A stretch of DNA of 64,000 nucleotides from contig CAXXOK010000002.1 in assembly GCA_963664595.2 (NCBI GenBank), positions 62,001 to 126,000 of the forward strand, written 5' to 3'. The notes below the pieces were generated by a model that saw only the letters and a program-made list of their open reading frames with translations, was not told the origin of the DNA and did no database searches. This document shows positions 25,673 through 34,303 of the stretch, in pieces; the stretch's first letter is position 1; every line of letters starts with the position of its first letter. The stretch is from CAXXOK01 sp963664595 (GTDB lineage: Bacteria > Bacillota > Clostridia > Christensenellales > Aristaeellaceae). The translations under genes and the position numbers were made by a program.

Positions 25673-26455
25673 TTATCTATGCAAATGCTTGTCCTGAAGG
25701 TAAGCTAAGGCCTTTTTCGGATCGTTTGCGGTAATCGCCTCCGCCCCGTATGCAATCGAGATATCGTACGATTGCTGCGAATCGTCCGGGTAGTAAACCC
25801 ACGGCTTTACATTCCTTGCAATAGCATAGTCGAACGCTTCCCGGGGCGCTATCGGTGCTTCCTTCGTGCCGAACAGGCATATGCAATACAGATAATCGTA
25901 TGGGTCACGCCGCAGATTTCCGCCCAGCAATTCCAACGGATAATACCCATGCAGCTTATACCGGTGTCCGTATTTCTCATCCACGTATTCCAGCAGTTCG
26001 CCGCTGAACGAATTAATCACAGCCTGTTCTGTAAGGCCGTAGCGCTCAATCAGCTCAATGCTTTTATCGGCCGATTCGAACGCCCATGCCGCATCGTCTT
26101 TGGGATAATCCTTCAGCTCTACGCACAGCTCAATATCAGGGCGTGTCTTCATAATCTCCAAAAATTCCTCGAAAGTCGGAACCCTTGTACCTTTGAATTG
26201 CGGCCCTTTCCATACGCCGGCATCCAGTGCCTTGATTTCCTTCAGGGAAAGCGAGCGGATCATCCCGGTCCCGTTTGTCGTACGGTCAACTTTATGATCG
26301 TGCATCATGATGATTTGCCCGTCTTTGGTCATGTGCAGATCAAACTCAATCATATCGATGGGCAGCGTTAGCGCGGACTCAAAAGAAACCAGGGTATTCT
26401 CCGGAAAAAACGCAGAGTTTCCACGATGTGCAGACAGCTGAATCGAAGGACTCAT
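25673..26455 (-). CDS. Glycerophosphodiester phosphodiesterase (GlpQ/UgpQ type)
   Basis: The 260-aa enzyme hydrolyses glycerophosphodiesters to glycerol phosphate and an alcohol. The active-site motifs are present: AHRGNSAFFPENT at residues 9-21, the metal-binding pair in EFDLHMTKDG, and the catalytic histidine in MMHDHKVDRTTNGTG. The C-terminal half of the TIM barrel also fits (CVELKDY, then ITANDPKKAL). There is no signal peptide, so it is cytoplasmic like UgpQ and acts on imported diesters. It is the last gene of a five-gene minus-strand operon with a UgpBCAE-like importer, 23 bases after the permease gene. Confidence 0.93.
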   Translation of the reverse strand: MSPSIQLSAHRGNSAFFPENTLVSFESALTLPIDMIEFDLHMTKDGQIIMMHDHKVDRTTNGTGMIRSLSLKEIKALDAGVWKGPQFKGTRVPTFEEFLEIMKTRPDIELCVELKDYPKDDAAWAFESADKSIELIERYGLTEQAVINSFSGELLEYVDEKYGHRYKLHGYYPLELLGGNLRRDPYDYLYCICLFGTKEAPIAPREAFDYAIARNVKPWVYYPDDSQQSYDISIAYGAEAITANDPKKALAYLQDKHLHR

Positions 26456-26478
26456 AGCAAACCATTCTTTCTTATTAC

Positions 26479-27348
26479 TTATTTCATGCCTTTATAGGCG
26501 AACGCCTGAATGATCTTCTTGCTGGCGAACAGGAAAACGATAATCACAGGGAGAACAAGGATTGAATTGCCGGCCATGATGTTATTCCAGATCAGCCCCT
26601 GTTCGGCGTCTCTCAATCTTTCAATTGCCATTGTCAGCGGACGCACGGAATCGCTCATGGTCATAACCAGCGGCCAGAAATACGAATTCCAGCGCGCGAT
26701 GAAGGAAAACATGGCGATCGTAATCATAGACGCCTTGCTCATGGGCAGCATGATTCTCGTCATGATCTGCAGCTCGGTGGCATTGTCCAGCCTGGCGCAC
26801 TCCAGAATCTCGTCCGGGATCTGCTTGAAACCCTGTCTGAGCATGAAAATACCGAAGGCATCGGCCCCGAAGGGAAGGATCTGCGGCCAAAGCGAGCTGA
26901 TCAGCTTTGCTTTGGACATCATCAAAAATATAGAAATATAGCGGATTTGCTCCGGAATCATAAAAGCAATCATCACAACCCCAAAAAGCAATCCCCGAAG
27001 CGGAAATTCCTTTTTCGCAAAGGCATATGCAGCCGGTACCATGATGGCCAGCTGAATGGTAACAACCGACAGGGTGATCACGATCGTGTTCAGCGCATAT
27101 CGCCACATGCCAAGGCCCAGCTCGTTGATGGTTCTATAGCTTTCCAAGGTAAAATCCTTCGGCCATAGTGTGGGCGGTACAATAATCGCTTCGTTGTAGG
27201 TTTTAAACGCCGTTATCAGCATCCAGTAAAACGGGAACGCAAACATAGCCACAACGATCAGCTTAAGAATATCCCCCGGCAGTTTCGGCAGATAAAGGCG
27301 CAGCTTACGCCTGTATTGGGTCACTTTTGCTTTTCTGCTATCTATCAT
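26479..27348 (-). CDS. ABC transporter permease, UgpE/MalG type
   Basis: The 289-aa inner-membrane permease has six predicted helices and the binding-protein-dependent transport signature in DEILECARLDNATELQIMTR, the loop that docks on the ATPase. Length is normal for the family. It pairs with the UgpA-like permease 17 bases upstream. In this operon the substrate is likely a glycerol-phosphate diester or a related phosphorylated polyol, judged from the phosphodiesterase and dehydrogenases nearby, but plain sugars are possible. Confidence 0.92.
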   Translation of the reverse strand: MIDSRKAKVTQYRRKLRLYLPKLPGDILKLIVVAMFAFPFYWMLITAFKTYNEAIIVPPTLWPKDFTLESYRTINELGLGMWRYALNTIVITLSVVTIQLAIMVPAAYAFAKKEFPLRGLLFGVVMIAFMIPEQIRYISIFLMMSKAKLISSLWPQILPFGADAFGIFMLRQGFKQIPDEILECARLDNATELQIMTRIMLPMSKASMITIAMFSFIARWNSYFWPLVMTMSDSVRPLTMAIERLRDAEQGLIWNNIMAGNSILVLPVIIVFLFASKKIIQAFAYKGMK

Positions 27349-27365
27349 CTTACTTCCCCCTCTCC

Positions 27366-28292
27366 TTATTGGTAATGAACCCGCTTTTCAAAGCCCTTGA
27401 AGTCAATCATTGTTACGATAATCAGGATCAACATCAATACGACACCGGCTGCGGAGCCGATGCCCAGCGAGTTGTTGCGCTGGAAAGCGTAGTTATAGAT
27501 ATACAGGGAGATTACCTGTGTGGCCGTGCCTGGTCCGCCGCCCGTCATCAGGCGAACGGAGTCAAACACCTTGAAGGAGCCGATGGTGATAATAATCAGT
27601 AGAAAGAATAGCTGGGGCGAAAGCATAGGCAGCGTAATCTTCCAAAAGGTTTTTGTTTTGGACGCGTTATCCAGCCTTGCCGCCTCGTAAATTTCTGGCG
27701 GTATCGCCTTGAGCGCCGCCAGAAGAATCAGCGCATAATACCCGATAGCCTTCCATGTATTCATGAAAATAATGCAGAACATCGCCGTTCGGGTATCCCC
27801 CAGCCAATTTATGGGGGCAAACCCGAATAATTTGAGAATCGTATTGAACAAGCCGTAGGTATCCGAGCTGAACAGCCAGCTGAAGATGAAGGCGCAGGAA
27901 ACCGCGGCTACCAGATGCGGCGTAAAAAACGCAGTTTGAGCAAAGCTGTTGATTTTGCGGTCCTTAAACATCCACAGTGCGAACAGCAGCGCCATGAAAA
28001 TCAGGATGACCACAATCGAGCCGGTGTAGATCGCCGTGTTTTTCAGCGCTTCCAGAAAATCTTTCTTCACAAAAAAGATCGTATTGTAATTGCTTAAGCC
28101 GATAAACGCTTTATAGGGATTGGTGGCATTTCCTTTATACAGGCTCAGCTGAATGATGTGAAACATCGGATAAATAACAAACAATCCCAAAAACGCCATT
28201 GCCGGCAAAACCATCAGGTAAGCGCCAAGGTTATTGCGCCATACCCTGCGCGATCTGGCATCTGTCGGCAGCAGTTTCTTTATATTAAACAT
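27366..28292 (-). CDS. ABC transporter permease, UgpA/MalF type
   Basis: The 308-aa permease has six membrane helices and the EAA-type loop PPEIYEAARLDNASKTKTFW. Its start overlaps the end of the ATPase gene by eight bases, a sign of coupled translation. It forms the pore with the UgpE-like protein. Confidence 0.92.
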   Translation of the reverse strand: MFNIKKLLPTDARSRRVWRNNLGAYLMVLPAMAFLGLFVIYPMFHIIQLSLYKGNATNPYKAFIGLSNYNTIFFVKKDFLEALKNTAIYTGSIVVILIFMALLFALWMFKDRKINSFAQTAFFTPHLVAAVSCAFIFSWLFSSDTYGLFNTILKLFGFAPINWLGDTRTAMFCIIFMNTWKAIGYYALILLAALKAIPPEIYEAARLDNASKTKTFWKITLPMLSPQLFFLLIIITIGSFKVFDSVRLMTGGGPGTATQVISLYIYNYAFQRNNSLGIGSAAGVVLMLILIIVTMIDFKGFEKRVHYQ

Positions 28293-29337
28293 CGCTCAGT
28301 TCCTCCGCTAAAGCACGCTTCTTCTTTAACAGCGAACCGGCTTCCCCGCGAATACGCCGCCCGTTGCTATCAAACAGATACATATCCTCAAGGGCAATAT
28401 TCACAATCACATCGTCACCGATCAAATGATCGTCCTGAATGCTTTTAATCATCACGGAATGCTGGCCGATAATAACCTTATAAATCGTCTCTGAGCCCAG
28501 CATTTCCCTTGTGGCTACCTTTCCGCGCCGTTTCAGCAGCGCATCCATAGGCTTTGTCGTAAGGATTGCTTTCTCCGGTCTGAAGCCGATTTTCCCCTCC
28601 TTGGGAAGATCGATAATGTTCATCGGCGGAGAGCCGATAAACTGCGCAATAAACACGCTGTTGGGATCGTGGTAAATTTCTTCCGGGGATCCCTGCTGCT
28701 GGATTTCCCCTTTATCCATCAGCACAATCACATCCGCCATGGACATTGCTTCCACCTGATCATGGGTAACGTACACAAAAGTGGTTTTCAGCCTTTCGTG
28801 AATCTCAATCAGCTCCACCCGCATCTGTACCCGCAGCTTTGCGTCAAGGTTGGACAACGGCTCATCCATCAGGAACACCTTAGGCTTTTTTACCATGGCC
28901 CGCGCAAGCGCAACGCGCTGCCGCTGTCCGCCGGACAGGGTTCCGGGCTTTCGGTCCAGATATTCCGTCATGTTGACCGCTTCCATCACCTCGTGAATCA
29001 AGCGGTCTCTTTCTTCCTTGGGAACCTTGTTGTTTTTTAAGCCAAACTCAATATTCTGCCGGACAGTCATCGTCGGATAGATTGCGTAATTCTGAAATAC
29101 CATCGCAATGTCCCGTTTTCCCGGATCCAGATCGGTGATGTCCTTTCCGCCCATTAAAACCTGGCCGGACGTAGCCGGTCCGATTCCCGCGATCATCCGC
29201 AGGAGAGTTGTTTTACCACACCCGGAAGCCCCTACAAGAACGGTAAATTTACCATCTTCGATTTTGAGATTCAGGTTTTCGATAACCTTGTGATTGCCGA
29301 AGGATTTGCATACGTCTACAAATTCAATATCAGCCAT
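28285..29337 (-). CDS. ABC transporter ATPase, UgpC/MsmK type
   Basis: The 350-aa product is called from MADIEFVDV, which has a GGGGGG-type ribosome site upstream; an in-frame start 17 codons earlier lacks one. It carries Walker A GASGCGKTT, signature LSGGQRQRV, Walker B VFLMDEPLSNLD and the C-terminal OB-like regulatory domain of sugar ABC ATPases. Many Bacillota lack a dedicated ATPase in sugar ABC operons and share one MsmX; here a dedicated copy is present. It is second in the operon, separated from the binding-protein gene by 566 bases holding a structured repeat and a hairpin. Confidence 0.93.
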   Translation of the reverse strand: MADIEFVDVCKSFGNHKVIENLNLKIEDGKFTVLVGASGCGKTTLLRMIAGIGPATSGQVLMGGKDITDLDPGKRDIAMVFQNYAIYPTMTVRQNIEFGLKNNKVPKEERDRLIHEVMEAVNMTEYLDRKPGTLSGGQRQRVALARAMVKKPKVFLMDEPLSNLDAKLRVQMRVELIEIHERLKTTFVYVTHDQVEAMSMADVIVLMDKGEIQQQGSPEEIYHDPNSVFIAQFIGSPPMNIIDLPKEGKIGFRPEKAILTTKPMDALLKRRGKVATREMLGSETIYKVIIGQHSVMIKSIQDDHLIGDDVIVNIALEDMYLFDSNGRRIRGEAGSLLKKKRALAEELSDV

Positions 29338-29600
29338 GTGATGTCGTTGCCCCCCGATCATAATATGTTGCCGGGATGATTCCTTCAATTACAGGAAAGC
29401 CATCCGTTGTCCGATGCAAACTGTGTATCAGCTTCATCAATCGTTTTGCGTGTGCGGTTTTCTTGTACTGAACTATTACCACATCGCAATCGTGAATCCT
29501 TCTTCAATCCTGATGTCGCCTTTTGATAACGATAGTACTGCGTACACCGCTCTTCATTTCTCATCAATCCGAAGCAAAACCCTGCAAATAATAAACCCAA

Positions 29601-29760
29601 GGAAACGATGAATTAAGCGCTTATGCGTTGGTGTGTTAGCTTTTCTTCCGATTGGGTTTGCGAAACCACAGTATCAGCAGCGCTGCCGCAAAGCCTTCGC
29701 AGGCTCAAGCTGGCGGAAAGATAACGCGGCACCATGTAAGGAATTTGTTCCTCGTTTCCC
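29601..29760 (+). repeat. ~160-bp palindromic repeat, copy R2
   Basis: This most diverged of the four copies starts GGAAACGATGAATTAAGCGC and ends CCTCGTTTCCC, again as an inverted pair. The inner stem pairs TTGGGTTTGCGAAACC with GCCTTCGCAGGCTCAA, with several G-U compatible changes, around CAGTATCAGCAGCGCTGCCG. It lies inside the operon between the binding-protein gene and the ATPase gene, so it would be transcribed in that mRNA. Confidence 0.72.
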
Positions 29761-29774
29761 TGATACTGATAATT

Positions 29775-29805
29775 CCAAAGAACGTGCCATCAGCACGTTC
29801 TTTGG
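29775..29805 (-). promoter_or_regulatory. Perfect stem-loop after the binding-protein gene
   Basis: A 13-bp perfect stem (CCAAAGAACGTGC and its complement) with loop CATCA lies 99 bases after the stop codon. No T-run follows, so it is more likely an mRNA 3'-end stabiliser or a partial terminator that lets the binding protein be made in excess over the membrane parts. Confidence 0.6.
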
Positions 29806-29903
29806 ATTCCGGAGTGAAGGTGCGGCGGGAAAGGATTTGAAAGGTCTCTTGTCCCGCCGCTCCTTTCACAGCCAAACCAGGCTGGTTTCTTGGATATTGC
29901 CGT

Positions 29904-31202
29904 TTAGAACAAGCTTTCGGTATTCGTTTTCACGTATTCAACCGCTTCTTCCGGCGTGATGCTCTTATCCTGAATCAACAGGGAGGAGGCATCCCAGCAT
30001 TCAATGGTGAAATCCTGCAGATAGGAAACATAGGGATACTCCTGAGGAACCGCGGTGGACAGCTGATCATACGCAACTCTCAGCAGGGGGTTTTCTGCCC
30101 ATGCGTCAAGCAAAGGCTGATAGCTTGCCACGGATTTTGTCACCGGGAGATAGCCCGTGTTAAGATGCGTGTTGGTAACCACTTCGTCGGACATCAGCAC
30201 TTTGATGAATTCCCAGGAGGCTTCGATTTGCTCTTCGGTATTGCCGGCGCTGATGATGGCAACATTGCCGCCGCCGATTTCAGCGACCGGATTTTCGGCA
30301 TCATAGGTCGTATAAGGCATAAGGCCCAATTCAATGCCGTTATCCTCGCAGCCTTTCAGAATGTTGCGAAGGCCGCCGCAGGAATTCCAGAAGCTGGCCA
30401 GCTTGCCCTGGTAGAACAGTTCGGTCATCGTCGCGCCCGCGTTGGTGGAGTCAAACGGACGGCACCATCCTTCGTCAACCCATTTGCGCCAATCGGTGAA
30501 CACCTTCAGCAGCGTTCCGTCTTCCAGACAGGGAGACGCGGTTCCGTCCTCGTTGAACATGCTGGAGCCCAGTTGCCACAGGTTGGCCGCTTGAAAATAG
30601 CCGAAGTCTTTCATGGCTTCAAAGCCCCATACAGAAACTTCACCGTTTGCGTCCACTTTATACAGCGCCTTTGCAAAGGCTTCCAGCTCGTCAATGGTCG
30701 CCGGGCCCGTTAAGCCGGCCGCGTCCGCCATGGTTTTGTTGTAGTAAAGCATCGGGGTGGAGCGGAAAAAGGGAACGGAATGCAGTTCGCCGTTCTGATT
30801 GCCCATGGTGAGCATGAAGGCGTCCATAATGTTGGATACATCCCATCCGTCTCTCTCGGCATAGGGCGCCATATCCGCCAACACGCCGTCTTCCATAAAC
30901 CAGCCAACCATCGTGTTGGCGGTAATGGCCACCTGCGGTTGTTCACCGGCCTGGATTGCCAGCTGAATTTTGGCGGTAAGGTCGTCGTATCCACCGATGT
31001 AGGTTTCGACTACCTGGATTCCTTTTTCAGCGCCAACCGTGGTGTTGAACTTTTCAACCGCATATTGGACCGCCGATTGCAAACCACCGGATCCGCCGGT
31101 GTGCCAGAAGTTAATGATAATCGGATCATCGGCGGCGCTTGCGACGGACGCCAGTGAAAGGACCATCATCAATGCGAGGGCTAAAGATACCAGTTTTTTC
31201 AT
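29904..31202 (-). CDS. ABC transporter extracellular solute-binding protein, UgpB type
   Basis: The 432-aa family 1 binding protein has a cleavable signal peptide (LVSLALALMMVLSLASVASAADD). Mature features include the N-terminal INFWHTGGSGG strand and the typical NKTMADAAGL and WEFIKVLMSDEV segments. It starts after GAGGAGG. It lacks the usual lipoprotein cysteine at the signal end, so it may be released or anchored otherwise. It is the first gene of the operon, behind a strong promoter with a GCGCC-type upstream element. Confidence 0.92.
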   Translation of the reverse strand: MKKLVSLALALMMVLSLASVASAADDPIIINFWHTGGSGGLQSAVQYAVEKFNTTVGAEKGIQVVETYIGGYDDLTAKIQLAIQAGEQPQVAITANTMVGWFMEDGVLADMAPYAERDGWDVSNIMDAFMLTMGNQNGELHSVPFFRSTPMLYYNKTMADAAGLTGPATIDELEAFAKALYKVDANGEVSVWGFEAMKDFGYFQAANLWQLGSSMFNEDGTASPCLEDGTLLKVFTDWRKWVDEGWCRPFDSTNAGATMTELFYQGKLASFWNSCGGLRNILKGCEDNGIELGLMPYTTYDAENPVAEIGGGNVAIISAGNTEEQIEASWEFIKVLMSDEVVTNTHLNTGYLPVTKSVASYQPLLDAWAENPLLRVAYDQLSTAVPQEYPYVSYLQDFTIECWDASSLLIQDKSITPEEAVEYVKTNTESLF

Positions 31203-31589
31203 TTGGGTTTCCTCCTCATTTTTAATAAATCTAAAATGGTCATCATACCATTTTGTTCCTTGGGATAATCAGGTGTTTCTGTCAACCATCCATGGTTTTT
31301 CGTCTTTGTTTGGATCGAACAGAATTCTGGCGGCAGTTTTCCCGCAGGCCTTCCCGCGCCGGTCAGCCTTCGTGATCCCTGTTCGCACAGCCGACAAGCA
31401 GCGCAATATCTTCGCTCACCGTCCGGAAGGATATACAGCCCGCATTCCGCCGCCTGGCCCTGACAGACAGATAACTTTTCAGGTTTTTCAGACTTCTGTT
31501 TATATCTCCTTTATCGGCTGCTATTGCGTAACAGCAGCGCTCCGTCAGGTTGGTTTTTCAAATACAATCGCCTTTACTAATGTTGCTTT

Positions 31590-31656
31590 ATTATATTGGT
31601 TGCATCAGCAATAGTCAATTCTGGCGTTATAATTGATAATCGATCATTATCAATCA
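31590..31656 (-). promoter_or_regulatory. Promoter and upstream operator of the ugp-like operon
   Basis: On the minus strand TTGACT and TATAAT (31590-31595 on +) are 17 bases apart. Directly upstream of the -35 lies ATAACGCCAGAA, preceded by the palindrome TTGATAATGATCGATTATCAA. The same arrangement precedes the HAD gene, an alcohol dehydrogenase gene and the gpsA-like gene, so a shared regulator is likely, perhaps the DeoR protein encoded at 41674. Confidence 0.78.
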
Positions 31657-31730
31657 TTCCATCATCCTGCAGGCATTTGGAATAGCCCTCCGGAATGTTT
31701 GAAAATCAAGGGTTTCGCATCTCAGATCAT

Positions 31731-32990
31731 TCATGGCTTGCTCCAGTATTTCATCAGATACCGTTCGGCCTCGGCACACCATAACCCGTTGTTGTTCCTG
31801 ACGATTTCATCCAATTCGCCAAAGCGCGGATCCTGACCGGCCATTTTGTGAAAATCCGCAATCGCTGTCAGCGGCATTTCGATGTGGGTATAGATCAGCT
31901 TCTTCCCGCCCGGAATTTGCGGAAGGTGCAGCGTGGTTTCTTTAGCGACATCCAAGCCGCCTATATGGGTCACCATCACCGCCGGGGTGGTGCGCCCGGA
32001 GGACGACAGCTCCAAGGCTTCCATCATGTCCTGCGTATTGCCGCCGGTCGTGCCGATTACATGGGTGGAATTATAGTGCACGTCGTAATAATTCAGCTCT
32101 GCCTTGAATTCCGCGTCCTGCGGACCGGCAAAGAAGCTCAGGCAGCCGTCCCTGCCGAGGATGGCGGATGCCAATTCGGCAACCTGCCGCACGGGGGCAA
32201 AGACAAAGATGTCGTCAAATCCACCTTCTGCTTTCTCGCGTAAAACCGATGCGGCATCGGGAAGGTTTGCGGTATTGATAAATTCCAGATCGGTTCCGAT
32301 TCTCTTGGCATCCTCTCTGGGGAACAGCTCTCTTGCCCTTGTTAACCGTTCTTCGTTGATATCTGTTACAATCAGCTGCCTGGGCCGCCTGTCGCCATGA
32401 AGCGCATAATCAACAGCGCCCAACCCCATCGGCCCCGCACCGGCAAGGATGGCCATTTTGCCGCCTTCGCGTATCCCCATGTCATGTTGGTAGACGCCCA
32501 TTTTTGTGTGGAAGCAGGCATGGAAGGCACCGATGGAGCAGCTCATGGGTTCCGCCAGAGACGCTTCAAAATACGCTTCTCCCTTGTATTCGAGCAAACA
32601 TCCCAGTTCCATTACTTCCGACGGGATAATGCAAAATGTTGTGTCGCCGCCGAAATACCGGTACGAATATCCAGGTGAAGCCATGCTGCCTTTATAGTTC
32701 AAAGCCGGCTGCAGCGTAAACTTCATCCCCGGTGAAAACCGATCACGGTGCGCCTTTCCCACTTGCAGAATATTGCCGGCAAACTCGTGCCCCATAATGA
32801 CGGGATGCTCTGCTACATCCTTGGGAACACGCTTGTGATTTTCTCCCAACGTGGCGCATTTGTAGGTGGACATGCATATGCTGTCCGAGATCACTTCCGC
32901 AAGAATCTCGTTTTCCGTGATTTCCGGCAGTTCAAATGTTTCCAACCGTAGGTCCCCTGCGCCGTATAACCGAAGAGCTTTTGTGATCAT
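31731..32990 (-). CDS. Zinc-dependent sugar-phosphate/polyol dehydrogenase, SorE-like
   Basis: The 419-aa medium-chain dehydrogenase has the GroES-like metal-binding start (VIMGHEFAGNI with the catalytic GHE) and an NAD-binding loop AGAGPMGLGAVDYAL. It is longer than common alcohol dehydrogenases and in length and layout resembles L-sorbose 1-phosphate reductases. The structural zinc cysteine cluster is not obvious. Its start overlaps the stop of the PfkB gene (4 bases), so kinase and dehydrogenase are made together and probably act on the same phosphorylated ketose or polyol. The exact substrate is inferred. Confidence 0.75.
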   Translation of the reverse strand: MITKALRLYGAGDLRLETFELPEITENEILAEVISDSICMSTYKCATLGENHKRVPKDVAEHPVIMGHEFAGNILQVGKAHRDRFSPGMKFTLQPALNYKGSMASPGYSYRYFGGDTTFCIIPSEVMELGCLLEYKGEAYFEASLAEPMSCSIGAFHACFHTKMGVYQHDMGIREGGKMAILAGAGPMGLGAVDYALHGDRRPRQLIVTDINEERLTRARELFPREDAKRIGTDLEFINTANLPDAASVLREKAEGGFDDIFVFAPVRQVAELASAILGRDGCLSFFAGPQDAEFKAELNYYDVHYNSTHVIGTTGGNTQDMMEALELSSSGRTTPAVMVTHIGGLDVAKETTLHLPQIPGGKKLIYTHIEMPLTAIADFHKMAGQDPRFGELDEIVRNNNGLWCAEAERYLMKYWSKP

Positions 32991-33925
32991 ACCGATATAT
33001 TCTCCAAAATCACTTGTTTTTTGAGTTCGTTCACGCTGTCCGGCGATATCGCCTGTGTGCCTTCACACATCACGCTGGCCGCACCGGCGGCAATGGCCGT
33101 CCGTATCGTATCCTCCCAGGAATCAGCCCGTTCGTTTCCCATGATCAGCGCTGCCATGGTGGCGTCGCCTGCGCCTACGGTGCTTTTCATGGGAACCGGC
33201 AATGCGTTTGCGTACATCACCGTATCCTTTTTCACAAAGAGCGCTCCCCGTGCGCCCAGCGATACAACAACCTGCGCGATACCCTGCCTGTGCAGGTCCC
33301 TTGCCGCTTTTGCGATGTCCGCCAGAGATTCATATCTTTTCCCAAGCAGCTTTGCAAACTCATCCTCATTGGGTTTCACGAGATCCGGCCCGGCTTTAAC
33401 GCCGTTGATCAGCAGGGGGCCATCCGCATCCAGATATACCGTAACGCCTATGGCATGCAGCCGCTGTGTCCACAGCGCGTACAAGTCGTCGCCCATGCCG
33501 AACGGCGCCCTTCCCGCCAGGACTACAATATCTCCCGGCGCCGCCTTTTCCATAATCTTCGTGAGAACCTGCTGTACGGTATCACCACTTACCTTGCGGC
33601 CCGGCTCGTTGATATCCGTGTTCTGACGCTTCTGAAGATCAACGATTTTCAAATTTGTCCGGGTATCCTGTTTCACGTATAAAAATTCGTGTTCTATGGA
33701 CATTTCATTCAGGCATTTCTTAATGTATCGCCCTGTTGCGCCGCCCAGGATTCCCGTTGCGATGCTGTTTCCGCCAAGCCCTTTCAGCACCTTGGAGATA
33801 TTGATGCCCTTTCCGCCGGGATCCATGCGTATCTGCTCCACATAATTTACCCTGCCGGCTGTAAAACCCGATATGGCAACTGTTTTATCCAATGCGGGAT
33901 TCAAAGTAACGGTATAAACCAACAT
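32987..33925 (-). CDS. 1-phosphofructokinase-like sugar-phosphate kinase (PfkB family)
   Basis: The 312-aa enzyme has the FruK/LacC-type beginning (VYTVTLNPALDKT), the PfkB motif 1 GGKGINISKVLKGLGG and motif 2 with the catalytic aspartate STVGAGDATMAA near residue 250. These kinases phosphorylate fructose-1-P, tagatose-6-P or similar sugars. It is the first gene of a two-gene operon with the dehydrogenase and lies next to a DeoR-type regulator, a classical arrangement for sugar-phosphate utilisation. Confidence 0.88.
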   Translation of the reverse strand: MLVYTVTLNPALDKTVAISGFTAGRVNYVEQIRMDPGGKGINISKVLKGLGGNSIATGILGGATGRYIKKCLNEMSIEHEFLYVKQDTRTNLKIVDLQKRQNTDINEPGRKVSGDTVQQVLTKIMEKAAPGDIVVLAGRAPFGMGDDLYALWTQRLHAIGVTVYLDADGPLLINGVKAGPDLVKPNEDEFAKLLGKRYESLADIAKAARDLHRQGIAQVVVSLGARGALFVKKDTVMYANALPVPMKSTVGAGDATMAALIMGNERADSWEDTIRTAIAAGAASVMCEGTQAISPDSVNELKKQVILENISV

Positions 33926-33967
33926 TCCACATCCTTTATCTTTACATCACAGTATTTATCACTTTTA

Positions 33968-34039
33968 TGTTTGTTATTATCATTTGTTTGTTATTACCTA
34001 ACATAATGTGAATGATATCATGATTATTTCAAAAGTCAA
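33968..34039 (-). promoter_or_regulatory. Promoter and direct-repeat operator of the pfkB operon
   Basis: On the minus strand TTGACT and TATCAT (34012-34017 on +) are 16 bases apart. Right after the expected start lies a 37-base operator (33968-34004) with two direct copies of TAATAACAAACA spaced 17 bases, ahead of the kinase gene. An almost identical promoter and operator, with the same spacing, precedes the G1P dehydrogenase gene at 40422-40493. The A/C-rich direct repeats resemble DeoR-family operators. Confidence 0.78.
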
Positions 34040-34055
34040 TAGGTTTTTTCAAATC

Positions 34056-34080
34056 ATAAAAAAACCCGCTTCCGCGGGTT
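34056..34080 (-). terminator. Rho-independent terminator, promoter-proximal copy
   Basis: On the minus strand AACCCGCGGAAGCGGGTT is followed by a run of Ts. It ends transcription from the DeoR-type gene before the pfkB promoter. A second copy of the same 18-base hairpin lies at 34268-34285 on the far side of repeat B. Confidence 0.88.
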
Positions 34081-34267
34081 CAGCTTGTCAAAGCACATAT
34101 TCGGGTCGTTATCGCCGCTCGCCTCATGGCGCCTTGGGCGCTGTTGGCTTGCTTACCCCTTTGTTATAACGCAAACCTTGGAGTTCCACCCCAATCCCCG
34201 GCAAGGGTTTCACCCCTGCACCCTGACCAGGACTTTCAGCCCTGGACCCTTCTTTTTTGACTGCCTG
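34081..34267 (-). repeat. Multi-hairpin repeat, copy B (~187 bp)
   Basis: This is the inverted counterpart of copy A at 24681-24871, with the same hairpin series and ends. It is bounded exactly by two identical 18-base copies of AACCCGCTTCCGCGGGTT (34063-34080 and 34268-34285), the stem of the local terminator. This looks like insertion of an element at a terminator with duplication of the hairpin. Confidence 0.82.
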
Positions 34268-34303
34268 AACCCGCTTCCGCGGGTTTACACCGGCTGCCGC
34301 CCA

